From Bombyx mori (lineage: Eukaryota > Arthropoda > Insecta > Lepidoptera > Bombycidae): a stretch of 64,000 bases of DNA. The position numbers and the translations under genes are program-made. Within the stretch, counting starts at the first letter, position 1, and every line of letters begins with the position of its first letter. Shown piece after piece: positions 9,936 through 18,827 of this stretch. The stretch covers positions 9,734,001-9,798,000 of the forward strand of contig NC_085123.1 of NCBI RefSeq assembly GCF_030269925.1, given 5' to 3'. Below the pieces are notes generated by a model. It did not search any database. It was not told where the DNA came from and was given only the letters and a program-made list of their open reading frames with translations.

Positions 9936-12812
9936 TTAGGTTGCACGGCGAACTCTTTGTCGAGTTCGACGAGTACGGTTACCGAGGTCCCTAAGCATGC
10001 TCCTAGAGCTGAAGGCGTCTAGTGCGAAGGTTATTGGATCTGATGGATCCGTAAGGACGTGTCTAGGGCGTCGACGGTGACTGGCTCCTGCATGATCAGG
10101 ATTCGGGGAGTAGTCAGCGGCGGCTACGATAAGGCGATTATCATGACGCATAGCCTTATCGAAGTACCGTTCCGACGCTGACTTCATGTATTTCTGTATA
10201 GATTCGAGGCCCAGGTCGTCGTGTAGGTCAACGTTCCTCACGAACCACGGAGCTCCGACGGCTAACCTGCAAAAGCGGGATTGTAGAGATTGAAGGGTGT
10301 CTATGTGCGTGCGGGCCGCGTGAGCGAACACCACACTCGCGTAAGTCATGACGGGCCTTATGCAAGTTTTGTAAAGTGTCACCTTGTTCCGAAGGGACAT
10401 TTTACTCCGCTTACAAATCATGGGGTAGAGTCTACCGAGAATAAACGCGGCACGGTCACGGACTGATTTTATATGCGGGCGGAATGTCATCGATGCATCC
10501 AGGGTAACGCCCAGGTACTTGACCTTCCTGGCCCAGGGTATGGATTGACTAAAGAGAGTAATCGGGGGTATGAGATTCCTCCTCCTAATACGGGAGGAAA
10601 TCCGTGTGGAGCTTCCCCTCTGAAATAGCACCGCAGTACTTTTCGCTGGGTTGATGTCTATGCGCCATTTTCGGAACCACTGTCCTAGGGCTAGGGCTGC
10701 GCTCTGAAGCTTCTTCGCGATTAGGGACTTGTTTCTACTGGAATAGTAAACAGTCGTGTCGTCGGCGAATAAAGCTAAATGGGTCGGCGGCGACCGGGGA
10801 ATATCGTTAACGAATAAGCTAAATAGGAGGGGTGAGAGGACAGAGCCTTGCGGGACTCCAGCTGTGAGAGGTCGTGGGGAGGAGCGGGTTCCCTCGACTC
10901 GATATCGAAAAGAGCGGTTCGACAAGAAGTCCCGTATGATGAGCACGAGACTATCCGGCACACCCATGTTGAATAGTTTGAAAATCAAACCGTTGTGCCA
11001 GACTTTGTCGAACACTTTTGCGACGTCGAAGAAGAGAGCTCCCGTGTATAACGGTTTTGGTCGATTAAGCCCCACAAGAATGTGCTCCGTGAGGCGGTGC
11101 ACCTGTTGAACGCATGAGTGATTTGTACGGAATCCGAATTGTTCATCGATGAGAATGCCCTTGGATGAGACGAAGTCTCTGAGGCGTTTGTAGAGCAGAC
11201 GCTCATACAGTTTGCCTAGAGACATGAGGAGGCTAATCGGGCGGTAGCTCGTCGGATGATTTTTTGGTTTACCGGGTTTATGTATGCCGATAACGTCCGC
11301 TTCTTTCCACACCGCGGGAAAGATACAGTTCGCCATAGCGGCATTGAAAATAGATGCCAACATCACGATGAGTTGGACGGGTAGAAGTTTAATAACGCGG
11401 TTGGATATACCGTCGGAACCGGGAGCCTTGCGAGGACGTAGGTCTTTGATCAAGTCTTTAACTTCCATCGGGGTGACGGGTGGTAACACATCAGAGGGTG
11501 GCAAGGAGGCTCTGCGTTCTACCTCACTGTCTACTAATTCTACATGCACAGGGTCCACGGATTGAGTGCTGGGCGTGCACTGGGTTTGCAATGTATCGGC
11601 CAGCAGCTCTGCTTTTTCGTCATCATCGAACGCCGTGAGTCGGCCTGAGGGGCCTACGAGGGGGGGCATAGTTACTACCGTATCCGATTTGAGAGTACGA
11701 GCTAAGCGGTAGTAAGACCTTTGGGAGGGCGCGAGTCCTTCTAAGAAATCAGACCATCTGGCATCTCGGACTTCGGCGATGCGAGACTTTACGTCGCGTT
11801 GTAGGGCACGCATTCGAATACGATTTTCCGCGGTAGGATACCTGTCGTAGGCGCGTATCGAGGCGTTCTTAGCTCTAAGGAGTTCCCTAATATCGTCGGA
11901 CAATTTGAAGCGGTGAAGGAAGTCCTCCGCTACAACTTGTTTCGATGACCTATCTAATGTCGAGGTGATGTGTGACGTTAAGATGTCTATGGCTTCAGCG
12001 GTATCCTGAGGAGACGGGGTAGAGTCCGGGCTAAACGGTAGCGATGGTGGATCAGATTCAGCCAGGCTGATGCCCAGCGTGTGCCAATCCACCACAGTCC
12101 TCGTGACGGGAACGGAATCGGGAGCGCGACCGAGCTTCATAACGACGGGACGGTGGTCTGAATCTAACTCTGAAACTACTTCGATCGAGTGTAAGCGCAG
12201 AGTTACGTTTTTTAATAACGCTATGTCGAGTATATCCGGGCGATGCGCGATATTTAGCGGGTAGTGAGTCGGGATTAGCGGAGCGACGATATCGAAGGCG
12301 AGATTATCGACTAACGCGTCAAGCCGCCTGCCATTCGGGGTTGTGGTGTGTGAGTTCCACCTAATGTGTTTACAATTTAGGTCGCCCGCCAGAATGACAG
12401 AGCTCCCCATGCCGAGCAGCGCCTCGATATCACTGCTTAGAACGATCTTATCCGGTGGAAGATAAACGGACGCGATAACGATCGGCGCGTGTCCCGTCAG
12501 TGAGATTCGGCACACTGATGCTTCGATATTAGCGAGCGCGGGAGGATCGAGTGGGACGCAATGCAGGGCTCTTCTATAGTAAATGACGGTACCACCACCA
12601 CGAGCAGAGAGCCTGTCGTTCCTGACCATGTTATAGTTCGCGATTTTAGGGTCACGGCGCGCGGGCTTAAGTAGGGTCTCCTGCACTAAAAAGATATCAA
12701 TTTGATGGTCACGCAAAAAGTCAGAAACCTGATCACGCTGATTTGCGAGACCGTAAGCGTTAAAAAATCCTATCGTTACGGATAGGGGCTTTATTCTACT
12801 TATATACGCCAT
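9936..12812 (-). CDS. Jockey-clade ORF2: endonuclease and reverse transcriptase
   Basis: This 958-residue protein nicks chromosomal DNA and copies the element RNA at the nick. The N-terminal ~230 residues are an apurinic-like endonuclease: NAYGLANQRD, QETLLKP, AGDLNCKHIRW and SDHRPVV carry the expected Asn, Glu, Asp and Asp/His residues. The reverse transcriptase follows with RKAPGSDGI, YRPISLL, the motif A Asp in FFDVAKVFDKVWH, GVPQGSVLSPLLF and FADD with the catalytic pair at residues 684-685. There is no RNase H domain, as is usual for Jockey. The ATG lies 3 nt after the ORF1 stop (TAA TCA ATG), so translation probably depends on reinitiation. It is uninterrupted and looks functional. Its 958 residues compare with 960 in the relative at 53873. 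Confidence 0.95.
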   Translation of the reverse strand: MAYISRIKPLSVTIGFFNAYGLANQRDQVSDFLRDHQIDIFLVQETLLKPARRDPKIANYNMVRNDRLSARGGGTVIYYRRALHCVPLDPPALANIEASVCRISLTGHAPIVIASVYLPPDKIVLSSDIEALLGMGSSVILAGDLNCKHIRWNSHTTTPNGRRLDALVDNLAFDIVAPLIPTHYPLNIAHRPDILDIALLKNVTLRLHSIEVVSELDSDHRPVVMKLGRAPDSVPVTRTVVDWHTLGISLAESDPPSLPFSPDSTPSPQDTAEAIDILTSHITSTLDRSSKQVVAEDFLHRFKLSDDIRELLRAKNASIRAYDRYPTAENRIRMRALQRDVKSRIAEVRDARWSDFLEGLAPSQRSYYRLARTLKSDTVVTMPPLVGPSGRLTAFDDDEKAELLADTLQTQCTPSTQSVDPVHVELVDSEVERRASLPPSDVLPPVTPMEVKDLIKDLRPRKAPGSDGISNRVIKLLPVQLIVMLASIFNAAMANCIFPAVWKEADVIGIHKPGKPKNHPTSYRPISLLMSLGKLYERLLYKRLRDFVSSKGILIDEQFGFRTNHSCVQQVHRLTEHILVGLNRPKPLYTGALFFDVAKVFDKVWHNGLIFKLFNMGVPDSLVLIIRDFLSNRSFRYRVEGTRSSPRPLTAGVPQGSVLSPLLFSLFVNDIPRSPPTHLALFADDTTVYYSSRNKSLIAKKLQSAALALGQWFRKWRIDINPAKSTAVLFQRGSSTRISSRIRRRNLIPPITLFSQSIPWARKVKYLGVTLDASMTFRPHIKSVRDRAAFILGRLYPMICKRSKMSLRNKVTLYKTCIRPVMTYASVVFAHAARTHIDTLQSLQSRFCRLAVGAPWFVRNVDLHDDLGLESIQKYMKSASERYFDKAMRHDNRLIVAAADYSPNPDHAGASHRRRPRHVLTDPSDPITFALDAFSSRSMLRDLGNRTRRTRQRVRRAT

Positions 12813-12815
12813 TGA

Positions 12816-14438
12816 TTACCGGCGGAGTGAGGGGAGGACGTACGTATTTAATGACGCGTATACGTCGGCGTATTCTTGCACAACGGCGATAAAGTGTTGT
12901 GCAGTGGAGGCAGAGCGAATGGCGTCGCCCAAAGCGTTAACGCGCTCAAAGTTGATCGACTGAAAGAAGTCGATCGCTAAAGCGAGATTGTCGGACGCGG
13001 TCGGAGGGCAAGTCGCGGGAGAGGGACGAGTCGCGGGGGCGGGACGAATCGCGGAGGAGGGAGTTGTAGCCGTGTTCATGTACGGCAGCGGTTTCGCCCA
13101 GGCCGAGACACTGGGCACCGGCGCCGGAACGAACGCTGGCTTAGCCTGCGACACAGAGGGTGCCGAGGCTTTGATGTCTGGGCCGGAAGCTCGGAGGCGG
13201 TTTTGGCGGGCGACGCGGCGATTTATTTTCGGGGCTCGGGGGCATCCGCGGTAATTTGCGGGGTGACCCTGTGTTCGACACAGGACGCAGCTAGGCGGTT
13301 CTGTCGCGGTTTTTTGATCGCGAGTGCATAGGGCCGTGGCGTGATCGCCTAAGCACTTGACGCATCGGGGGCGCGCGTGACAGTTACGGGAAGAATGCCC
13401 GTATAATTGGCAGTTATGGCACTGGCTAGGTGTGCCTTTCTTGTGTGGGGTTTCGACTGCGATTCCGGAAAGGCTACAGACCGTTCGGATGTTGAATATT
13501 TGCTTACCCTCGGGGGTAGGCTGGAGGGCGACGAGAACCATATTATATGGCTCCCTTCCGCGGCCTGTGTGCATGCGGTGTACGGAGTTAACCGGTAGGC
13601 CTTGTTCGAGAAGGTCGGCCTTGACGAGCTCGGCATCCAACTCTTTAGGGATGCCACGTATAACGGCACGGAGTTCGCGCTCCTCCTGGAGCGTATATGT
13701 GTGGAAACTTATACGCTCCTTACGGAGGTAAGAAGAGAGGGCCCTATGGTCGTCGGATGTTCGAACCTTAATTTGAATGCCGTTCGCGAGGTTACGGGCA
13801 TTCGTAAAATTGATATTTTTGGCCTTAAGGGCCAGGGAAACTCGTTCCCAAGCTGCCTTCTCTTGAAGGATTACCGGGGGAGGGGTCTGGGCTTTATTTT
13901 GTGCCACCGGACGCGGCGACGGAGTGGCACGGGCTGGAGGCGCAACGGGAGTCTGAGGGCGGGGGCGCGACGCGTTCGCGGCTTTGCTAATTTTAGCGGC
14001 CGCGGGAGCTCGAGACTCCGCGGCACGCTTCTTACCCTTTTGCACCAGGGTGAATCCATCCGTCGATGAGGCGGGAGCGAGGTCGACCTCCATCTCCGAG
14101 TCAGAGTCGGAGGACGAGGAGGCGGGCGCAGGTGACCTACGAGTAGGTGTTTTGGACGGCGCGACGGAGGCCGCGGATGATCGCGCTGCTGGAACGGTGA
14201 CCACGGCGGACGACGCAGCAGTTTTACTCGCCAGTATAGGCGACGCGGGAACGGCAGGCACGACGGAGGCTGCGGTGCTCGATGCAGAAGCTTTGCACGC
14301 AGGTACAGGCGACGCAGGAGCAGCGAGCTCGGTGGAGTCCACGAGAGGGCTCGCAGTGTGATCGGCCTTGAAGGCCTGAAACTCGGAAGTGAGCTTTGGG
14401 TAGCGAAGCCGGAGAAATTCCGCAAATACAGCGTCCAT
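12816..14438 (-). CDS. Jockey-clade ORF1: zinc-knuckle RNA-binding (gag-like) protein
   Basis: The ORF1 protein packages element RNA into the ribonucleoprotein used for transposition. The open frame extends upstream to 14615, but I chose the ATG at 14438 because the resulting 540-residue protein (MDAVFAEFLRLRYPKL) matches the start and length of the related ORF1 at 52238 (538 residues). The N-terminal half is Ala/Pro/Ser-rich and probably disordered. Next comes an RRM-like and PRE_C2HC-type region (WERVSLALKAKNINF; RAVIRGIPKEL), then three zinc knuckles starting CHNCQLYGHSSRNC, CVKCLGDHATALC and CVLCRTQGHP. It ends 3 nt before ORF2. No breaks are seen. Confidence 0.9.
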   Translation of the reverse strand: MDAVFAEFLRLRYPKLTSEFQAFKADHTASPLVDSTELAAPASPVPACKASASSTAASVVPAVPASPILASKTAASSAVVTVPAARSSAASVAPSKTPTRRSPAPASSSSDSDSEMEVDLAPASSTDGFTLVQKGKKRAAESRAPAAAKISKAANASRPRPQTPVAPPARATPSPRPVAQNKAQTPPPVILQEKAAWERVSLALKAKNINFTNARNLANGIQIKVRTSDDHRALSSYLRKERISFHTYTLQEERELRAVIRGIPKELDAELVKADLLEQGLPVNSVHRMHTGRGREPYNMVLVALQPTPEGKQIFNIRTVCSLSGIAVETPHKKGTPSQCHNCQLYGHSSRNCHARPRCVKCLGDHATALCTRDQKTATEPPSCVLCRTQGHPANYRGCPRAPKINRRVARQNRLRASGPDIKASAPSVSQAKPAFVPAPVPSVSAWAKPLPYMNTATTPSSAIRPAPATRPSPATCPPTASDNLALAIDFFQSINFERVNALGDAIRSASTAQHFIAVVQEYADVYASLNTYVLPSLRR

Positions 14439-14590
14439 GATGTCTACGTGCCCAGGTGGGGCTACCCTGGGTCTTAGAAAACACTCGCCTTGCGGCGAGG
14501 CCCCAACTTCTCGGACCTGAGCGGTTCTATTGAACACAGGTGGCGATGCGGCACGATTACTGCAGGACAAAGAAAAATCACAACAAAACG

Positions 14591-14739
14591 GAAATAACAA
14601 AAAGAAACAAAACAATTAAACACTTCCAGGAAGACAGTTTGTCGGCAGATGTACCACGAACACAGAAATAACAGAAGGAAACAAAACAAATAAAAACTTC
14701 CAGGAAGAGCACTTAGTCGGCAGATGTACCACGAACACA
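14591..14739 (-). repeat. Two 74/75-bp tandem repeats in Jockey copy 1 5' UTR
   Basis: Unit 1 is 14591-14664 and unit 2 is 14665-14739. They share GAAATAACA, ACTTCCAGGAAG and GTCGGCAGATGTACCACGAA. Their place in the 5' UTR parallels the different 112-bp repeats of the 51674 copy. Confidence 0.85.
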
Positions 14740-14740
14740 G

Positions 14741-14798
14741 GCCGCGCGAACAATGGCCGGGCTAACAAAAGCCGGGCGAACAAAGGCCGGGCGATCGA
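14741..14798 (-). repeat. 15-bp tandem repeat, about 3.8 copies, in Jockey copy 1 5' UTR
   Basis: The plus-strand unit is GCCGGGCGAACAAAG, at 14741, 14756, 14771 and 14786 (partial). Substitutions between units are few. It lies between the promoter motifs and the 75-bp repeats. Confidence 0.85.
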
Positions 14799-14856
14799 GT
14801 GGTCGATGAGCACATCCGCGCGTGACGGGTGCCTCTATCGGAATGATCAATGATCT

Positions 14857-15186
14857 ACAGAGGCCCGTTTTAATGATTCAAATTTAGAATTCTGAAATAT
14901 CTTGTAGATATTTTTTAATACGCTTTTATTAGCTTCAGACGTATGATGTGAACGGAATCTTTGAACATGATTTTGAACCCCTTCAAAACGTCGGATTAAT
15001 TCGAAATTTGGTATAGGTACTTATTAAGGACCGATGACAGTTAAATATTAAAAAGAAATTGAAAAAAATGAAAAGGAAATAATAGTTTAAAAAAACTAAC
15101 AAAATACTTGGGTGCTTTTCAGGATATTATCAAAATAACCCTCCTACACATATTTGTTCATAAAATATTTATAACTACTGATACCA
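14857..15186. other. AT-rich spacer, nothing recognised
   Basis: This is non-coding DNA between two LINE insertions. Its last 14 bases are the left target-site duplication of the R1-clade fragment. Confidence 0.5.
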
Positions 15187-16011
15187 TTTTTTTTTTTTTT
15201 TTTTTTCGGGTAGAGGGCCGAACCTCCTACGAGGTCCCCGCGCAAAAGGGGCGCGCGGGGTATGTGAGACTCAACGATCTGCATGGTGTTGTGAGCAGAC
15301 CGCGGGCCCAAGGATTTTAGAGCCCACCCACTAAACGACTCCCCTGCACTCTTACACCCGACGTCCGATCCCCTCCGAGGTCAGAACCCGGATGAGGTAG
15401 GGGGGCTACCGCGGTCAACACTACAACCAGACGGCGCGGCTCACCCCAAGGACGCCCAGCCGACGGAGCCTTCGAGGCGAATCGAAGGCTCTGAAACGTC
15501 GGCCGTCTCGGTACGGCAGCCCGTCGGGCCGCCCAGACGGTGCCGCTGGTGTCCCGGAATACCCCGCTGGACCAGAACCAGCCTGCCGGGTCGGGACGCG
15601 ATACACCGTCGACCGGTCGCTCTATTCACTCCACAGCAGCGCGCTAGAGTGCTGGTAGCGCGCCGCGCGGCCTCACCCCCTCAGGTCGCCCCTTGACCTT
15701 CACCGGGGGAGGCCGCCACCTACAGGGGCCGGGACGTACGGGCGTATTCCCGCCTCCGGCCCCCGGCTCGACGGCGACGGATCGGTGCGGAAAGGGAAGA
15801 GCTCTCCCTCTCTCGCTCCGCCGCCTCCTTCTGCGAGATGGTGGACTCGCAGAAGTCGAGCATCGCCTTCCAAGACGCGTCGCTGCCGAGCATCGTAGCC
15901 ACGACGCGCGGCAGCGAGAGGTCCTCACCTATGACCGCGACGAGGGCGGCGCGTTGCTCGTCGAATCCAGAGCAACGCGCCAATGTATGTTCCGCTGTGT
16001 CTTCCTCGTCG
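15187..16011 (-). mobile_element. 5'-truncated R1-clade LINE with 14-bp target-site duplication
   Basis: The 14-bp sequence AACTACTGATACCA flanks it at 15173-15186 and 16012-16025, and a T run at the left end is the A tail. On the minus strand it holds the last ~97 codons of ORF2 and a 3' UTR of about 530 bp. The 3' UTR shares CTGGTTCTGGTCCAGCGGGG with the complete R1-clade element at 39840, so they are relatives but not the same subfamily. A shorter relative is at 30137-30435. Truncation at the 5' end is the normal outcome of incomplete reverse transcription. Confidence 0.88.
15720..16011 (-). pseudogene. R1-clade ORF2 C-terminal remnant
   Basis: The frame runs from the truncation point through DTAEHTLARC and VATMLGSDASWKAMLDFCES to the stop at 15720. 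The segment aligns with residues ~973-1060 of the intact R1-clade ORF2 at 43007. The His and final Cys of the C-terminal zinc finger are present, but its first CxxC pair, the reverse transcriptase and the endonuclease are lost. No function is expected. Confidence 0.88.
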
Positions 16012-16026
16012 AACTACTGATACCAT

Positions 16027-16797
16027 GCACCTCACGCTTTTTTTTTCAATAAAATCGTTTTTTTTTCTTGCACTTTCTTTTAATTCAAATTTATTTTCTA
16101 TTTTTTAGTTGGATTTTCTATAAAAGCGTAGTTTGTTAGTTTTTTTAAACTATTATTTATTTAAGTATACAACTTTAATAGAGTACTATTTTTCTTAACG
16201 AAGTATGGTTGAAGCGATTTTATGCAATTAGCAAAGTAAGGCTTTATTTATTAAATATATAATAAAATCTGTCGTTTTATTTATGTCTAGAAGTTTCGAG
16301 ATCACGATCTCCGCCTTAATAAGTTATTGCCTCACATTCGATTCGCCATGATCAGTCCATAATAATTTATTTTAATATAAATCTTCTTCTAATTTCTATC
16401 TTGTACTCGACGTTACCTGCTAAGCATGTATGAAAAGCATTAAATAGCCTTTGAAGAAAAATATTCGGCGCATGCTTATATTTACATTTTTACCTGTTCG
16501 TAAGTTATTATAGAATAATACAAATCGGTCACCGTCCTTTCTTACTTACTTTACGATAAAGGTGAAAGACAGATCTTATAATGTGTCATTATAAGCTTTT
16601 GTACTGTTTATGCAGACTAATTGACAGACTTAGTCCCAAAAACGTGAGTTCGCTTCATTTGTTTGTATTTATGGCTACAAATGTAGAATAAGGTAATTAA
16701 TGAAATGCGTCAATTTTCAAACACACATACCAATTGAATAAGTGTTGGTCTTGGAAGCTGACGGCTTACGATATTCACGTGTATGAAATCGGTTTTC
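16027..16797. other. AT-rich intergenic DNA, nothing recognised
   Basis: No credible coding frame or repeat was seen. Confidence 0.5.
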
Positions 16798-16925
16798 TTT
16801 TTTTATTATTGCTCTTGTAGACAGCCGAGCATACGGCCCACCTGATGGTGAGTGGCTACAGTCGCCCATGGATGGACGTCGGCATTGCCAAGGGCACAGT
16901 TGAGCCGCTGTTTGCCGCAACTACC
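16798..16925 (-). mobile_element. Lepidopteran SINE-like repeat, family B, copy 2
   Basis: The leading T run is the A tail on the minus strand. It shares ACGGCCCACCTGATGGTGAG and GTCGCCCATGGA with the other family B copies. It is more diverged in its second half. Confidence 0.65.
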
Positions 16926-16961
16926 AAACATCACATGGACCGTGATTTTGTCTACTTATCT

Positions 16962-17112
16962 TTTTTTTTATTGCCCTTGTAGGCAAACGAGCATACGGCC
17001 CACCTGGTGTTGAGTGATTACCGTTGTCCATGGACTTCAGCAATGCCAGCGGAAGAGCCAAGCCGCTGCCTACCATTAAGTACTCTCACAAGTCTAGTTC
17101 GAAGAAGCAGAT
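16962..17112 (-). mobile_element. Lepidopteran SINE-like repeat, family B, copy 3
   Basis: It sits 36 bp after copy 2 in the same orientation. It is nearly complete, from the T run through TTGCCCTTGTAGGCA, CTTCAGCAATGCCAG and CCGCTGCCTACC to AGTTCGAAGAAGC. Confidence 0.72.
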
Positions 17113-17225
17113 CTCATTGAGCTATCTACGGCTAAAATAGGACACGTACAACGTAAATATTACTCTCAACTATCAATAACTTTAGGTTTCATGTTTTTCG
17201 ATCGCAGGCTAAGAACATCTGTGTA

Positions 17226-17321
17226 CATCATCATCATCATCATCAGCCTATAGCAATCCACTGCTGGACATAGGCCTCTCCAATTGTTCGCCACTGAGCA
17301 CGATCCTCCACTCTGTGTGCA
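17226..17321 (-). mobile_element. RTE-like LINE 3' tail with (ATG)n end
   Basis: On the minus strand the frame reads VEDRAQWRTIGEAYVQQW and stops at 17243, followed by an (ATG)n run (CAT repeats at 17226-17244). RTE-type LINEs commonly end with this motif and a trinucleotide tail. Only about 25 codons remain. Confidence 0.8.
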
Positions 17322-17330
17322 TGGATAAGT

Positions 17331-17754
17331 AACATTTCTTCCGATTGTGGTCTGTATAATCAAGACCCATTTTTTGATGTTTTCTTATTACCGTACCGTG
17401 ACTTTCATACGAGACCTTTAGTTTTTTAGTTGCGCTCCGGCGAGCCGCAGTTTTCATGCGAAACGGTACCACTTAGGAAAATTGACTGTTGATACAATGT
17501 CATCTCAGATATGAAAAAATAGCAACGCGTTCTAATTTTAGGAGCAGCAGCGGTGTTTATTATGAACTCTGATGACGTCCTCCTCCTTGCGCCAATAATC
17601 CTCGATGCTGAGGGTCGTGGCCTCCTTTAAGAACTTTCTCCTGTATTATCCTGCGCCAGCCCTGACTAAATTCGGCTGCGCGGATATCGTAAGCTACTTT
17701 TGATTTGTGTTTGAGGCAATTCCATACATTCACTTTATTTATTTTTTATTTATT
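17331..17754. other. Intergenic DNA, nothing recognised
   Basis: A GC-richer patch at 17560-17660 has no recognised homology within the window. No coding frame was accepted. Confidence 0.4.
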
Positions 17755-17808
17755 TATTTATTGCTTAGATGTGTGAACGGGCTCACAGCCCACCTGGTGT
17801 TATGTGGA
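17755..17808 (-). mobile_element. Bm1-type SINE 3' end, inverted
   Basis: TTTATTGCTTAGATG, GCTCACAGCCCACCTGGTGT and TATGTGG are the reverse complement of the Bm1 3' end. It abuts the plus-strand copy that starts a few bases later, forming a head-to-head pair. Confidence 0.7.
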
Positions 17809-17811
17809 TTT

Positions 17812-18212
17812 GTCTCTAGCGATGCACGGGTGTTCGAATCCCGCAGGCGGGTACCAATTTGTGTAATGAAATACGTACTTAACAAATGTTCACGATTGAC
17901 TTCTACGCGGTGAAGGAATAACATCGTGTAATAAAAATCAAACCCGCAAAATTATAATTTGCGTTATTACTGGTGATAGGACCTCTTGTGGGTCTGCACG
18001 GGTAGGTACCACCACCCCGCCTATTTCTGCCGTGAAGCAGTAATGCGTTTCGGTTTGAAGGGTGGGGTAGCCGTTGTAACTATACTGAGACCTTAGAATT
18101 TATGTCTCAAGGTGTGTGGCGCATTTACGTTGTGGATGTCTATGGGCTCCAGTAACCACTTGACACCAGGTGGACTGTTGAGCTCGTCCATGCATCTAAT
18201 CAATAAAAAAGC
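17812..18212 (+). mobile_element. Bm1-type tRNA-derived SINE, nearly complete
   Basis: It starts within the tRNA-like region just before the B box (GTGTTCGAATCCC) and continues through GGTACCAATTT, GGAATAACATCGTGTAATAA, GGTAGGTACCACCACC and AATGCGTTTCGGTTTGAAGG to the AATCAATAAAAAA tail. The A box is missing, so it is slightly 5'-truncated and probably cannot be transcribed from its own promoter. Confidence 0.88.
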
Positions 18213-18657
18213 ATACCGTTACGCATTTAGGAAATATAGTTATCATTTTTTTTTATTTAATAATAATTGATCACAGCAGTTGAGTCTGGTTGAGGTTCGA
18301 TTGTGATTTTTACTAAGGAAACGTAATCGAGTACACGAAATAAACCCCGTAGCACTTTATAATGCGTATCTGTAGCAGATTGATTATTGTGAATGAAAAC
18401 ATCTGGTGAATTGTACCTCCTTTTCGCCAAAAGGAAATTGATATCTTACTCGTAATGGAAGTCCTATCGATACGTTTCACTCAAAAACATGATGATAATT
18501 TTATTCGGAAATGAAAGTGGTCCAAAAAAAAAAAGATACGTTCTAAGTGTTATGTTAGGTTCAGTTTTACAAAGAAATCCTATTGTATTTATTAAATTAA
18601 TTAATTACTTTTATACTTTGCAGACAATTAAAGTAAACTATAGTTATATTATAAATG
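18213..18657. other. AT-rich intergenic DNA, nothing recognised
   Basis: The 71-codon frame at 18489-18704 is AT-biased and runs into the antisense of the transposase fragment; I treat it as chance. Confidence 0.5.
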
Positions 18658-18659
18658 GA

Positions 18660-18827
18660 ATCGTACGGATTGTTTTAGGGACTCCAAATTATTATGGCGT
18701 TTAGAGCAAGCCGTACTCTCTAAAACTGACCATAAATCATAATCCAGCGGCTTAATATCGGGACTAGACGACGGCCAGTCTTCAGCCCTGATGAAGTCCG
18801 AAACGTTCATTTCCAACCAAGACGCCC
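18660..18827 (-). pseudogene. Tc1/mariner-superfamily transposase fragment
   Basis: On the minus strand this encodes SWLEMNVSDFIRAEDWPSSS, then PDIKPLDYDLWSVLE and NLESLKQSVR. It matches the fragment at 36259-36532 almost residue for residue. SSPDxxPLDY is the block that holds the third catalytic acidic residue in IS630-Tc1-mariner enzymes. The N-terminal domain, both other catalytic blocks and the TIRs are missing. It is distinct from the mariner at 5522. The similarity to the other fragment stops sharply at both ends. Confidence 0.8.

Larger units (their letters stand above)
9691..14846 (-). mobile_element. Complete Jockey-clade non-LTR retrotransposon, copy 1
   Basis: The element is 5156 bp, read on the minus strand: 5' UTR 14846-14439, ORF1, ORF2, a 3' UTR of about 228 bp and an A tail (T run 9691-9707). 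The 10-bp sequence TCAATGATCT lies immediately outside both ends (9681-9690 and 14847-14856), the target-site duplication left by target-primed reverse transcription. Both ORFs are open. Structure, ORF order and protein motifs place it in the Jockey clade; it resembles the Bombyx BMC1 type, but I cannot verify the exact family name. A related complete copy is at 51674-56963 and a 3' fragment is at 61853-62148. Confidence 0.93.
14439..14846 (-). promoter_or_regulatory. Jockey copy 1 5' UTR with initiator- and DPE-like internal promoter
   Basis: The element begins TCATTCC, which fits the arthropod initiator TCAKTY with A+1 at 14844. GGATGTG sits at 14817-14811, exactly +28 to +34, where Drosophila LINEs carry the downstream promoter element consensus RGWCGTG (one C-to-T difference here). 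An internal RNA polymerase II promoter of this kind lets a LINE carry its promoter inside its transcript. A small stem (CTCGCC-GCAA-GGCGAG, minus strand) lies shortly before the ORF1 ATG and has a diverged counterpart in the other copy. Confidence 0.7.

Noticed and set aside
13602..14069. 155-codon plus-strand frame
   Set aside because: It is antisense to the Jockey ORF1, explained by its GC-rich codon use.
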